From the NCBI GenBank assembly GCA_015832175.1, contig WJXW01000015.1, positions 1,364,001-1,428,000 of the forward strand: a stretch of 64,000 nucleotides of DNA, read 5' to 3'. A model generated the notes under the pieces. It saw only the letters and a program-made list of their open reading frames with translations, searched no databases and was not told the DNA's origin. The position numbers were made by a program, and so were the translations under genes. Of this stretch, positions 11,011-21,397 are shown piece by piece (positions within the stretch are counted from its first letter, which is position 1; the number at the start of each line of letters is the position of its first letter). The stretch is from Paraphaeosphaeria minitans (Eukaryota; Ascomycota; Dothideomycetes; Pleosporales; Didymosphaeriaceae).

Positions 11011-11385
11011 ATGCTACTTATATCTCTCCTATTTGCTGCCTTAGGCCAGGCTTGCGCTGTTGGCCCCGATCTGGCTTCGCGTGCCCAATGTCACAAAGGT
11101 GAAGCTGGGTCAGTCTATGTGCAAGTCTCACGTCCAGCTGGCGATACTGCAACCCATCGAGTCCTCTTTAACACGACATACTCTGCAAGGGAAACAGGTA
11201 GTTGCCTTAGCAGAGAGCAGCTTATCGAAGATACAGCTAGTAGCGGCCCAAAGGCTTTTGCTTCGGTCGAGACTATTAATCCATTTGAGGGGGGATACTG
11301 TGAAATATACAAAGACGAGAATTGCAGCGAGAGCCAGGTGTTAGATCTTAAAAACCCTGGATTCTACCTAGCGTATCCCAAGTAG
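11011..11385 (+). CDS. small secreted cysteine-containing protein
   Basis: A single-exon 124-residue protein. The first 16 or so residues form a clear signal peptide (MLLISLLFAALGQACA), and the mature part has four cysteines (in AQCHKG, GSCLSR, GYCEIY and DENCSES) that could form two disulfides. No known domain is recognised. Size, secretion signal, paired cysteines and location in a repeat-rich accessory region are the usual profile of a candidate effector or apoplastic protein, but that is inference only. No intron is needed. Confidence 0.65.
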   Translation: MLLISLLFAALGQACAVGPDLASRAQCHKGEAGSVYVQVSRPAGDTATHRVLFNTTYSARETGSCLSREQLIEDTASSGPKAFASVETINPFEGGYCEIYKDENCSESQVLDLKNPGFYLAYPK

Positions 11386-12830
11386 GTCACATACCCAAAC
11401 AGCGGGCATGAAATACTAACAAAAATTAAGCAAGATCATTTGCCCTGGTATAGGAAGGTATATGATTCCACCTGGTGATGGAGGTCAAGACGGAATTCAA
11501 TCTCTTAGGTGCTTTAATCACTTGCCCTAAGATCCACTCATTTGCCAAGTCTGCGTATGGGACTGCTATGTTAATTACCAACTTCCTCCCTTATCTCTAG
11601 TCAACACAACCACGTTATTCGCAATACCAAATAACTAGAGCATTGTGATTTCGTTATTTATAGCGTCTTGTGACGTCTAGAGTCTAAGAGTCACTCGCAG
11701 GATTTGGCTTCCAAGTTTAAGGATGACTATACTTTAGGACTTCTTTTTAGCTTCATCAACGCTTATTAGATAAGACGTGATATGTCCCGTGACTTTCCAG
11801 ATCCATGAAAGCGCTACCTGTCTGCCCCGCTTATTGAAACTCTCTGAGGTAACGTGCTCCTTCGACATTAGGTCTAATGTTGGTGTCGAGGTCGTACTAA
11901 TTCTGAATCCAAGTCCCAATGCCATTTTATATGTGGAGCTTGAGATTATACATGCCCTTTGCCTATCCGTACGCCTCGATTAAATTCCTACAAGGAACAA
12001 AAAAGAAGGCAAGCGTACGATAGAGTACACCAAAATCTGAGCTGATAACGCATATAGCAATTGGGAACCCACGCACCTAAATAAGGCCACTAACATCATG
12101 TGTCTTGTCATCTTCGTCGGCAAAAAACAGCGCGACGGATCAGCAACTGTCACCCAGCAAAGCGGGTGTAGAGCCTTGTGTCGAAGCATTAGGTACTATA
12201 TAAGTCAAACTATGTTTGACCATGGAGAAGAGGATCAAAACAATCAGTCAACATTATCTCCACCCCCGGCCTACAGTATACTCCAGCAGAGAGGCTAGCG
12301 TGGTGGCCAAGTCAACCAACTGTTTGGCTCTGGCACAGCAACGTCTTTCGTCGATCGCCCCACATCCAAGTATATCAATGGGCCGTTGCTTGTCGTGATC
12401 TATTGCTCTAAAAATTAATAAAATCGGTTCTTGCGCTGCATACGGATCCTTTCTCGTACGCGACTAATGTTGAATGGCTACCTTGAATCTCAAAACTAAG
12501 CACGCTTGACATGGAACCATCGAAAGTTCGGATTCTGCGGATTATATTGACTTGTGAGCACGAAAGGGTACATGACCCTATTGTTCTGAGCTTATGCAGC
12601 GGCCTTACCCGTTTGGCGCTCCTTATAAAACTGCGTGCTGCTTATCCCTTTTTCGACCGTAGGAACCGGAAGACAAGAAATTGTGAGGCGCGGACTGGGT
12701 ATATCTACTACAAGCAGTACCTTGACTGATCCACCTGCGAGGATAGCCTATCATATCATGAAAGTTACATGCTACTTACTTTACGCCGAGGCTGCAGCGG
12801 CGGCCTACCTGAACATTTAAAGCCAACCGT
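11386..12830. other. noncoding or fully decayed stretch
   Basis: Only short unrelated open frames occur on either strand, with no recognisable motif or splice pattern. The stretch ends where a decayed DUF1996 gene begins on the minus strand. Confidence 0.5.
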
Positions 12831-13975
12831 CAAACGGTACAGTATACACCTTGCGCATACCCGACATACAACCATCTCCTGTGGCCTCAGTCGAACTGTT
12901 TCCTACTGCGCCCCCTCTACAAAAACCGAGGCCTGGTAACTTGACGTTCAATGCAACCGGGCCGCCATTGACTTCATCGGGTATGGCTCGCAAGCAAACA
13001 TCTGCAACTTGGCATCAGATCATGCTGTGGGCTTCCTACACTTATATCTATGGTATCATCTAGAAGACGCTGGTGTTGCCACAAAGGACGCATCGAGGTC
13101 CCGCGCAGCTATCTTCGTGGAGTACATGGGGCGCGCTGATTCTGCAAGTTGCTACGGCATCGGCATTTTGTAGCCGGAAAGGGGAGCAGTCCTCTACACG
13201 CCCGGAAAGGCTCGTACATAGCTTGATAGCTTCTTGTAGTACCTTAATGACCATTCAGAAAGTCGCCGTGGTACCCTAGTCCCGTGTGGTCTCCGTTGCT
13301 TAATACAAATCGCCCAGCTATGCCTTCGAATATGGCTGTGTTCCAAATCGTCTCATATTATAGAGCGGGAAGACGATTGTTGAAGCCTAGCGGGCAGGTT
13401 CCCTCCATCAACAGGTTAGGGTAGGCTAAATGGGAGTCATGATCAGTCGAGTCCAAACTCACCCCATTCCAGCAAGACGGAAACATGAGTTCTAGCCGAA
13501 GACCATCCCGACATCGGGAAGTAATAAAACTTTTGTCTGGCAGAGCGTGTCGCAGGAGTGCGCCCTCGTTGGGACCTTCGTAGTTTAGACAGGTAAAACC
13601 TAATGCTCTTTGGGACAGAACATCTTGAGTCTTGTCTTCCTCTGTCCATAAAGACCGAGGAGGATCGTGGGCTGGTAGTCGTGTCTTGCGTCGGGTTGAG
13701 TTTCCAGCTACCATGCGAAAGTCTTCAGGGAATGCAGTGATGTTATCGCCAAAAAGAAAGTAGTATCTAATGCGATGTTAGCGCTTGAAGTCATCGAGAG
13801 GATATACATACATAAGCATTCCATCTATCTGAGGCACGGCGACTATAGTGTCGTTGGGGTAAACAAACATAAGTGGAGGTGTCCAATAGACCGAGAGATC
13901 CTGTGTAACAGCGCATGAAGTGCAATTAGAATGACGGACGCTACTGTACGTTGTATTAAAGCTGATACCTTTTAT
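12830..13975 (-). pseudogene. DUF1996 secreted protein pseudogene
   Basis: Read on the minus strand from about 13975, successive segments line up with the DUF1996 family: 'SNCTSCAVTQDLSVYW', 'VAVPQIDGMLIYY', 'GDNITAFPEDFRMVAGN', 'ALGFTCLNYEG', 'LRLELMFPSCWNG', 'AYPNLLMEGTCPLGF', 'YETIWNTAIFEGIAGRF', 'LSNGDHTGLGYHGDFLNG' and 'VLQEAIKLCTSLSGRVEDC'. A 45-nt intron at 13767-13811 (GTATGT...CTAAC...TTAG) is still perfect. Damage: a stop replaces the aromatic residue before 'YETIW' (just below 13360), and a frameshift follows 'DFLNG' near 13255. The signal-peptide exon was not found. DUF1996 proteins are secreted and of unknown function, often with WSC domains. Confidence 0.75.
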
Positions 13976-14432
13976 TATTTAGCTCATGGAAAGTTTAGTA
14001 ACATGAAGCCTACCCTGAGCCCCGTGAAGGGTATGTGAATGTTGAGAAGGTTGATATGGCGAGACGATAGGGTCTATCCTGTAGATGCCTAAACTGATGT
14101 GATGTTAAATTGTGGGGTTTCCACTACAACAATCGTACCTAGAGTAACATGGCAACCGCCAGAATCCTTTGCTAAGAGGAAGAAGAGTTACTATTGTTAG
14201 TTATATCTGCCTCATTGCTCGTAGGCCATGCTTTGTCTAATCTAGCGAGATTTTATAAGAAACCGTAAGGCGTGCAGAAAAGTAACCTTCGCTTAAAAGG
14301 AAAGAGAGGGAAAAAAAGGAGGGGAAAGGAGGAAAAAAAAGGGCTACACACTTATACCAGTTATGAGCTACCTATTTAAGACAATGAAAATTCTCCTATA
14401 AGGTGACATTGAAACTTGAATAACACTCGAAT
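13976..14432. promoter_or_regulatory. intergenic region with homopurine tract
   Basis: No coding content is seen. A 49-nt uninterrupted purine run (A/G only on the plus strand) lies at about 14295-14343, 90 bp before the next gene. Such tracts are common in fungal promoters, and a TATTTAAG box follows at about 14370. It may serve the gene starting at 14433. Confidence 0.35.
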
Positions 14433-15251
14433 ATGGCCCATAGTTATACAGAGGCAAACAGTGTATTGCAAGGTGTTCAAAAACACCTGAACCGCCTTAT
14501 CAAGTTAGACAAGCAAGGCATCCTTCTTACACTTCCAATCGGAAACCTTCTTAAAAGACCATACGTAGGGCAGATACGCAATAGTTGTCTTGCAGCTCGA
14601 GATTGCAAATTCGATTTCGGACAAAACATCGAAACATGCCCTGAGGCTACGTGCTATAATTCAATCTGCGAGGGCCATTTCGAGAGAGGATGCATGGCAT
14701 GTCAAGTTTCCAAGAAGCGGAACGCCAACGCAGAGGGCAACAGGCCTAGCAGGTCGGAAAATACGCATGAGGAAGAGGGAGACACAGAGTCTGAAGAGGG
14801 AGGCGCAGAGTCTGAAGAGGGAGACGTAGAGTCTGAAGAGGGAGACGCAGAGTCTGAAGAAGGAGATACAAAGTCTGAAGAGGGATATGCTAAAAAGAGG
14901 GATGCTGAAAAGGGAGACGCCGAAAAGGGAGACGCCGAAAAGGGAGATACGAATGTCAGCAAACGCAAAGACGTGCCGCAAAGCACAGCTGAGGTTTCGC
15001 TGGATACCAAAGTCAGGCATATTGATGATAAGCTTATGACTACTCTGGATCTGAACACATTGGGGAAAACAAAAGAAATCTGTCCAATACGGGACACATC
15101 AGGAAATATAATATGGGTTATGATGGAGGAGCTTTTATTGAAGAAGATAGACCTTATAAATTCCCTAGCTGCTGCTGAAGGCGACAGTGATGAGTCAGTC
15201 GATTCGAAAGCGATGGGTTTTGCACACTACAAACACGGAGACTTACAGTAA
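14433..15251 (+). CDS. acidic repeat protein of unknown function
   Basis: A 272-residue single-exon protein. Residues 1-85 hold an unfamiliar domain with a cluster of cysteines and a histidine (SCLAARDC, TCPEATCYNSICEGH, GCMAC), which could bind zinc. Residues 110-150 are six tandem 7-residue units of the type ESEEGDA (21-bp DNA repeat). They are followed by four units of EKGDA type (15-bp repeat) and a basic patch (SKRKDV). The C-terminal 80 residues are folded-looking and helical. No family is recognised. The two repeat periods will vary in copy number. It sits alone between the DUF1996 relic and a coiled-coil gene. Confidence 0.6.
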   Translation: MAHSYTEANSVLQGVQKHLNRLIKLDKQGILLTLPIGNLLKRPYVGQIRNSCLAARDCKFDFGQNIETCPEATCYNSICEGHFERGCMACQVSKKRNANAEGNRPSRSENTHEEEGDTESEEGGAESEEGDVESEEGDAESEEGDTKSEEGYAKKRDAEKGDAEKGDAEKGDTNVSKRKDVPQSTAEVSLDTKVRHIDDKLMTTLDLNTLGKTKEICPIRDTSGNIIWVMMEELLLKKIDLINSLAAAEGDSDESVDSKAMGFAHYKHGDLQ

Positions 15252-15837
15252 CCACAAATAGAATTAACTTAGTAAGTTACTTTAGCAATTTTTCATGCGT
15301 TTTAAAAGTCTTACTAATACCTATATATAATAACGTTAATATAAATACCTTGTGGGTTGTTCTAAGTTTATGTTTTTGCCTAGCTAGACACTGTCCTATA
15401 TACATCTAACGTTACTGGGGAAAAATGCTGTCTATGGACACTAGATAGCTGAAATAAACAACTAAGATTCAAACGGTTAACTACTTCTATCTCGTGTACT
15501 TACCGTTCGCGCTCACAGGTCGCTAGGAACCCAAGCAGTTGATCTCTTTCCATTTCCCCCATTGAGCAATATAATTGATCTGATGTATTTGCTCTAGATT
15601 CTCGTACTTCGTATCTGACGGTAAGCCCATGATCTCCAGGAAGTCTTTATGAAAGCGTTCCCTTCGTGTAGCTGAAGTCCTTTTATGTGGTTCCTTTGGA
15701 CGAGCATCTGGTGGAGGAGTCTGTAGTCCAAGAGGGCCAGAGCTCTCTAAGGTTGAAGTAGGTCGAGCTTGATGGAAAGTTCGTCGGGGAGTCTGCCGTT
15801 GGAGATCCGAAACTTTTAAAGGTTTGTGCGGTTCGGG
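15252..15837. other. intergenic, no gene seen
   Basis: AT-rich in the first 180 bp, then mixed. No open frame or splice pattern worth reporting. It separates the 3' ends of two convergent genes. Confidence 0.5.
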
Positions 15838-16996
15838 TCAACCGTCTTGGTCCTTCATATGTTCTGCTTCAAACTTGTTCTCAAGCTCAACAGAGATATT
15901 ATGAAGTGCTATAAACTTCTCCCGGTCACCTTGTCCTTTCTGCCAGAGCTTTGTTGTCGAAAGAGTCTCGTGACTGTAGCCAGTCCGGTTATCTAAATTA
16001 TATTTCGAATATAAGCTCGGTTCTAGATATGTGTAACATCGCGTGTTTGGTCGTCTCTTGCCGTAGTCTGGACGTAGCACATGAACATTCGCAGCGTGTC
16101 CAATGCCGGTCTTAGATTCCCAATAAATGGACAGTATTATTGCTTGACTGAGTATCTCAATCGGCAGGTGCTCCTTTTTTTTTCTATGAAACTCCACGAT
16201 GTTCTCTATAATGCGGTCGCTGCGTTTTGTGACATCCTTCTCATTCTGATAGGATTCATTAAGCGGGGGCTGAGTCTCAAGTATGGTACTACAAGCTTTT
16301 GATGAACCATACCGAATACAGTAACGCATTCTTGAGTTCTTGGACAGATGCCCGTACGCTAATCGCGGTACATGCTGATACGGCTCAATGCGCTGAGTGG
16401 CCCCACTAATGTCCCACTCGATGTTAAGATCATCTTTTCCAGTCTTGGTAGGCTCATCTTTTTCAGTTTTGGTAGGCTCATCTTTTTCAGTTTTGGTAGG
16501 CTCATCGGAGTCGGCCATTCTAAAGTCTCCATCACGATCTTTTGATGGGTTCATTACGCCGGCAGACTGTTCATATCCTGAATGCCCGTGTGTTCCTAAG
16601 TCTCCGCTTGGAAATGCGGAGGTCTGAGCCCCTGAACTACTTCCTGTAGGAATCTCGGGCCTTGCTGGCTGTGGCGTGATGTTCATCTGGGCTTTAGCCT
16701 TTTCCTCATATTCTGCAATCTTCTTTTTCATATCTTCCAATTCTTGTTGCTTGCTGTGAAGTTTGCTCCTCATCTCCTTCCTTTTGTGCACCCAATGCTA
16801 TTGCAGACTCAATTTCCTGGATCTCGTGCTCTAGCTCTGGATACTGTTTTTTAAGCTTGTCATAGCCAGAAACTTTTGATCTTAAAGTTTTCTTAGGAAC
16901 AGGTTCTTTAACAGTCTTCTTGAATTTGCCCTTGTCCTGGGAACGTGTACCCGAAGATGGAGGCTTCGACGAGGATATCTCAACTGGAGGACTCAT
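15838..16996 (-). pseudogene. coiled-coil repeat protein, frameshifted
   Basis: The first frame (16996 to about 16780) gives a basic N-terminus with a KKTLRSK patch and a heptad-rich helix (YDKLKKQYPELEHEIQEI). The heptads resume one base out of frame (KEMRSKLHSKQQELEDMKKK), so the two open frames are one gene broken by a one-base frameshift near 16780; the overlap is too short for an intron. Downstream are three 8-residue repeats (DEPTKTEK type, 24-bp DNA unit) and a 180-residue C-terminal domain ('RLAYGHLSKNSRMRYCIRYG', 'YLEPSLYSKYNLDN') of no recognised family. A sequencing error at the shift cannot be excluded. Confidence 0.55.
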
Positions 16997-17666
16997 TATG
17001 TTTACAACTAAGCTAGCTATTCTGTTTACTTGCGCCGCTTCTTATAGTAATAACTATCTGGCTCTAGCTAAAACATGTGAAGCCTCCCAATTATCGTCTG
17101 CCTCTGTTATTACAGGCACTTCAAGAGCTCTCGTATCTGAGGCTGATTTCTCATTTCCTGAGGCCGTTTTGGGAAAGACTTCTTTGAGAAAGCATTCCGG
17201 GATTGGCGGGGGAGGAAGAGAGGTTCTCGGAGTCTCAGCCGATGGTAGGCTGCTCAGGCTCTCGAGCTCGAAGCTGTGCGGTGTCTTTATGTCAGGAACG
17301 GGATACGTGTTTTTCTTGTTATAGATGAGTATAGGGTGTTATCGCAATGCGTTAGATCGCTCACAAGTTCTGTATTTGACGGAGGCCAAGTCGGATCGCT
17401 TGGGCTTGAGTTATACACATGGATTTGGCCTTTCCTTTGGATACAAACCTATACTTTCACGTTATATCGGGTCCTAAGCTCATCTCCGCGGCGCATATAA
17501 TTAATCGGCCGCTTGCGAAAAGATTCCAGGTGCACTCGGCGCGTTTTCCTTGAATCCATAACAATAGGGAGGATGTACGTGAAAAAAACGCAGGGTTTAA
17601 GTACTATAACTGGACGCACGGGCCAATATAAAAGCCGGCATCAACCCCCATGGAGCGCGCAAAAGA
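16997..17666. promoter_or_regulatory. upstream region of the ferric reductase with TATA box
   Basis: No coding content is recognised. A TATAAAA box at 17627-17633, directly preceded by a CCAAT element (GGCCAATATAAAA), stands 33 nt before the ATG at 17667. Close placement of TATA and ATG implies a very short 5' leader. Confidence 0.55.
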
Positions 17667-19462
17667 ATGGTCGGCCAATCTAGCCTGACACTGTGGTACT
17701 CTGTTGCCGCGTGCGCCCTTGTTATCTTTCTTGCGCTGCGGTGGCTCACTTACTACGTCTCCCGTTGCGTGACTACTTGGTCTACTTATGTTATCCTGAA
17801 GTACCTGCAATATACGGAAATAAAGCTCCTCAGAAGGCTACGGCTGCGCACTACGATTGGAGATGTCATCTTGTATATCGTGCTCCTTTCGGCCAATGTC
17901 ATTTGCATCAGCTGGAAAGTGCAATCCCTTACCGACTTCAACACGCGGACCGCATCGATGCTATCTACCAATCTGGTACTCCTGCTACCGAGCGCAGACA
18001 CCATTGCAGACAGTTTTAGAATCTCACTTCGCACATATCTTAAAATCCACACTGCTATAGCTTCGTTAGTGATCGTACAAAGTATTCTGCACCCGTGCCT
18101 GGCGGCATACAATAGTGGCCTGTTGTGGAACGTAAGGTTTATTACCGGCATTACAGTAAGCGTACACGTTCCGAGAGTCTTTCCTACTGACAGCGCAGGC
18201 ATCAGTAAGCATTCTGCTAGTTGCACTAACGTCAATCAAGCGATTCCGAACGCGTGCATACGAGCTGTTTCGCCTGATCCACATAGCCGCCTCGGCGGGC
18301 GTGGCCATCGTTCTTTGGTTCCATATACCCCAAAAAGAACTGAAAAATCGTGTTATCGTTATCACAGCAATCGCCGTATGGGGCCTGAGTTTATTCCACA
18401 GGTATAGTCTGTTGCTGTATCGAAACGTTGCGTGGGGCAGAAAGACCACCACCGTGATAGAAACATCAGATAAAGCGTTGAAATTGCAGATAAACCCGGC
18501 TAGGCCCTGGAAAGTGCACCCAGGCCAATATGTGTACTTGACGGTCGCCAAAGCTGGGATGCTCTCCCGTTTCCAGAGACACCCCTTTATGGTAGCGTCA
18601 CCAGTACTGTCAAACAGCATCGAACTACACGTATGGCCACAAAAGGGATTCACGAAGAGGCTGCTTCGCTTGTCAGAACAATACCAGTATTGTGAGGCAT
18701 GGATTGAAGGGCCGTATGGCCGGTCAATCGACTTGCGTGAGTTTGGCACTGTGGTCATCATCGCCAGCGAGATGGGTATCATTGGCCATCTCGCTTATCT
18801 GAGAGATCTGGTCCAGAAGCAAGATGACTTTAATACCAAGATCCGTGACGTGGTCTTCATTTGGTCTATTGAAGAGTGGTCCGACGCTCACCCCGCTCGA
18901 AAGTCCATGGACGAGCTATTAAAGAAAGATAAGGAGCGAGAAACAGCGAGATCTAGTTTAACAAAGGATCAGCGCTACTTACATTCCAAAGAGGAAGATA
19001 GACAGGAGGACCCTGGAGTACGACCAGTCTTGTCCGGCAACAATGTAAGTTTTGCACTTGAAGTCCTGCTACCAAGTTAATCTGACCTCAGCTACTTGAC
19101 ATCTACGTATATGTTCGAAAGTTCCCCTAAGAGATTGCAAATACAACGACGAGAAACGGTAAAAGAATGGTTCTAATCAAAGGACGTCCTGATCATTCCG
19201 CGATAATTGAAAAGATACTCAAAAACCGCACGGGAAACATAGCAATAACCGGTAAGTCAATCACGAAGTCGTGGTATCCACCCCTAACTGTTCAGTGTGT
19301 GCTGAAGAGGAGATCACGGATGTGGTGCGGGCCAAAGTATCAGAAGTTATGCATAAGAACGTAAGGCTCGTAGTATCAGACTTTGAACCCTTTGCTGCGG
19401 TCCCTGCAGACGGCAGACGAAGAGAACGCAGCATGTCTGTGAGATGCCGAGGTATAGAATAG
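17667..19462 (+). pseudogene. ferric reductase (FRE family), one in-frame stop
   Basis: Four exons (17667-18155, 18199-19044, 19092-19251, 19296-19462; introns of 43, 47 and 44 nt) join in phase to 554 codons. It is a membrane ferric/NADPH-oxidase-like reductase that would pass electrons from cytosolic NADPH through FAD and two hemes to Fe3+ or another acceptor. About six membrane segments are visible. Two heme-pair signatures with HX13H spacing are present ('IHTAIASLVIVQSILH' and 'IHIAASAGVAIVLWFH'). Then come the FAD site (HPGQYVYLTV, RHPFMVAS) and the NADPH site (GPYGRSIDL, VVIIASEMGI), and a 'VCAEEEITD' end. One TAA at 19128-19130 breaks exon 3 between 'VRKFP' and 'EIANTT', cutting off the C-terminal NADPH-binding end. 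FREs are standard Starship passengers. Confidence 0.88.
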
Positions 19463-19471
19463 AACTAAGTC

Positions 19472-19945
19472 CTAAATAGATGCCGAAATTTTATCAACTC
19501 CTGGTAATGGTTCCTGTTTGTGGTCATGGTATCGGACCACGTGTGTCTGGAATGCACGATCCCGCCGGTCATGGAATCTTTCTTGACTACTGTCCAGATC
19601 ATTCGATATGGAACGAATCATTTCCATGTCTGGTTCTTGAAAATTGCTTGTGATGCACTCATGGAGCAGATTTTGTGCCTGCTTCTCAACCTCTTCTCTC
19701 AGCTGTTCTGAAATTTCATAACACTGCCGATAGAACAAAGCCTCCGCTCGGAGCGAGCCATTTGTGCGATGAAGATAGTGCAGGTGCTCAATGATGTTCT
19801 CGTTTCTCTTGGATTGAGGCATTCGTGATTCAATCATATCTAGGGCTACAGTTGTTCCATGGTGGCGGCGTATGTACTCATCGACGTCGTTCACTTCCAA
19901 GGAGCTGTGGCGGTGCATAGCCCTGCCATTACTTTTGCGAGGCAT
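19472..19945 (-). CDS. small coiled-coil protein
   Basis: An intact 157-residue single-exon protein rich in Glu, Arg and Leu, with a long amphipathic helix ('LRAEALFYRQCYEISEQLRE', 'EVEKQAQNLLHE'). The N-terminus is basic. No family is recognised with certainty; similar short coiled-coil ORFs recur in this block (21024-21397, 22343-22753). It is divergent with the gene at 20000, with 54 bp between start codons, and convergent with the ferric reductase, with only 9 bp between the stops. Confidence 0.6.
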   Translation of the reverse strand: MPRKSNGRAMHRHSSLEVNDVDEYIRRHHGTTVALDMIESRMPQSKRNENIIEHLHYLHRTNGSLRAEALFYRQCYEISEQLREEVEKQAQNLLHECITSNFQEPDMEMIRSISNDLDSSQERFHDRRDRAFQTHVVRYHDHKQEPLPGVDKISASI

Positions 19946-19999
19946 CTTGTATGTGGGCGTATAAGTAGTGCCTCTTTATGCCGCTTCTTATACCTGCAG
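19946..19999. promoter_or_regulatory. 54-bp bidirectional promoter with two TATA boxes
   Basis: Between the two start codons, TATAAG occurs once on each strand: plus strand at 19960-19965 (34 nt before the ATG at 20000) and minus strand at 19987-19992 (41 nt before the ATG at 19945). The boxes cross over each other, so each core promoter overlaps the other gene's leader. The symmetry suggests co-expression or mutual interference. Confidence 0.55.
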
Positions 20000-21076
20000 A
20001 TGGATTCTGACACAGACATAATATTCGCTCTTGAGCCCAGTGGAAAAGACGGCCTTAGACAGAGCTTGCGCCGTCATGCGTCTGTCCAGTCACGTTCTTC
20101 CATCCGATTAGACGGTCTTGGGCAAAGCCGAGCAGAGATTACCGCTAAGCGCACCTTTCCCCCTCTGCTCAAGCCTAAGGTAGCGCGGCTCTGTGACCCA
20201 GATCAAGAGTATGAATGGTGGTGGAATATTGATTGTGGGAACGGTCGTAGCTATTGTTATGCGTCGTCGCGCAAGAACAACGAAGCATTCATGATACTGC
20301 GGGTTGCGAAAAAAGCTATCTTCGAACAAGAACGCGCTGAGCATTATGCACTGCAGCTTGTGGAGGCTCTCGAATGGGATAACTCGATATTTCTGGTGTA
20401 TCCACGCCCTGGGGTCTCTCTATCACGTATACGTTGGAAAAAATGCTTAGCCCTCCTGGATTTCAAAACCATATGCAAAGAAGTAATTATGCAAGTCGAG
20501 GGCGAAAGCTACCTACTAATGGAGCAGCAGGCGCTCCGTGGTGTACACTAGGTGAACAGGTCCGGCTGCTATTTCCGGAAAGTTTCACCTGAAGACGTGT
20601 ATCTCTCTACCATTGATGGACGTATGAAAATAGGTAAGCGGCTGTGAGCTATCGAGAGATGACATAACAAAGCACAGTAGCCATTCACCGAAACATTCAG
20701 GTTGGACCGCGGACGCGACCTCCTCAAAGCAGAGTTGATGGAAATGCTATCAGGACTTTGTGAAAGCTTGGAAGCGCAGACAGGAAAGCATCTGGACGGT
20801 GAAATTGAAGCCTTTTTGGATGCAGGACGTGATGTTGATGCGGATCTGCAGTCACTCATCAAAGTTCGTTACCATGGATTACACATGATTCGAAACACTG
20901 AGCAGGTACAGCACCCATTTCTAAAAGATTGTCCTCCCAGTAAACGAATGGCTTTGCTAGCCGAAAGCTCAAACATGGTTATGTTTGGTCGTCTTAAGGT
21001 CCATGAAGGTCTCGTCAAGGACACTAAGCAGGAGGCTTGTCCCCATTCTGCCGAAGACGACGAGATCTTCGAGTAA
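20000..21076 (+). pseudogene. protein kinase-like gene, decayed
   Basis: The first frame (20000-20551, 183 residues) ends in segments like a fungal kinase N-lobe and hinge ('EAFMILRVAKKAIFEQE', 'IFLVYPRPGVSLSRIRW', 'FKTICKEVIMQVE'). After a stop at 20549-20551 another frame gives 'CYFRKVSPEDVYLSTIDG', like the strand before the metal-binding loop. A GTAAGC...TTCAG intron then leads to a helical segment (20702-21076, 'LLKAELMEMLSGLCESL', 'LIKVRYHGLHMI'). No HRD or DFG motif was found, so it would be a pseudokinase at best. The frame break near 20550 and the lost motifs argue for a pseudogene. It overlaps the 3' end of the gene at 21024-21397. Confidence 0.45.
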
Positions 21077-21397
21077 CGTTAACCCCCCTTTCCTCTTCAA
21101 GTACTTCTAAACGCTCCTTGACCTTATCGTACATATCTTTGTAATGGAACTTCTCTGCCTCGAGTTCTTGATTCTGATGAAAAAGTCCATTGCACTGAGA
21201 GCTGATTCGAACAATTTCTTTCTGGAGGGCGTCGATATGGTTCATATACGCTGGTATAAGCTGTTGACCTTGTTGATACCATACACCGAGACCGTTGTAG
21301 GCATAACCGGCATGGTTCGCAAAGCCCTGGTCGATTAGTACGGCGCGAGTTGACCATCTACATGTAGACGTACGTCTTGCTGTTGCTGGTTGTTCAT
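21024..21397 (-). CDS. two-exon small coiled-coil protein
   Basis: Exon 1 is 21374-21397 (eight codons, MNNQQQQD). A 47-nt intron with GTACGT donor, TACTAATC branch and CCAG acceptor lies at 21327-21373, and exon 2 is 21024-21326. The joined protein is 108 residues: a Gln/Gly/Tyr-rich N-terminus (GYAYNGLGVWYQQGQQ), a strong coiled coil ('MNHIDALQKEIVRISSQCN', 'NQELEAEKFHYKDMYDKVKE') and a basic tail (TRRSRRLRQ). No family is recognised. The clean splice signals and phase support a real gene that single-ORF calling misses. Its last 53 bp overlap the 3' end of the kinase-like gene on the other strand. Confidence 0.6.
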
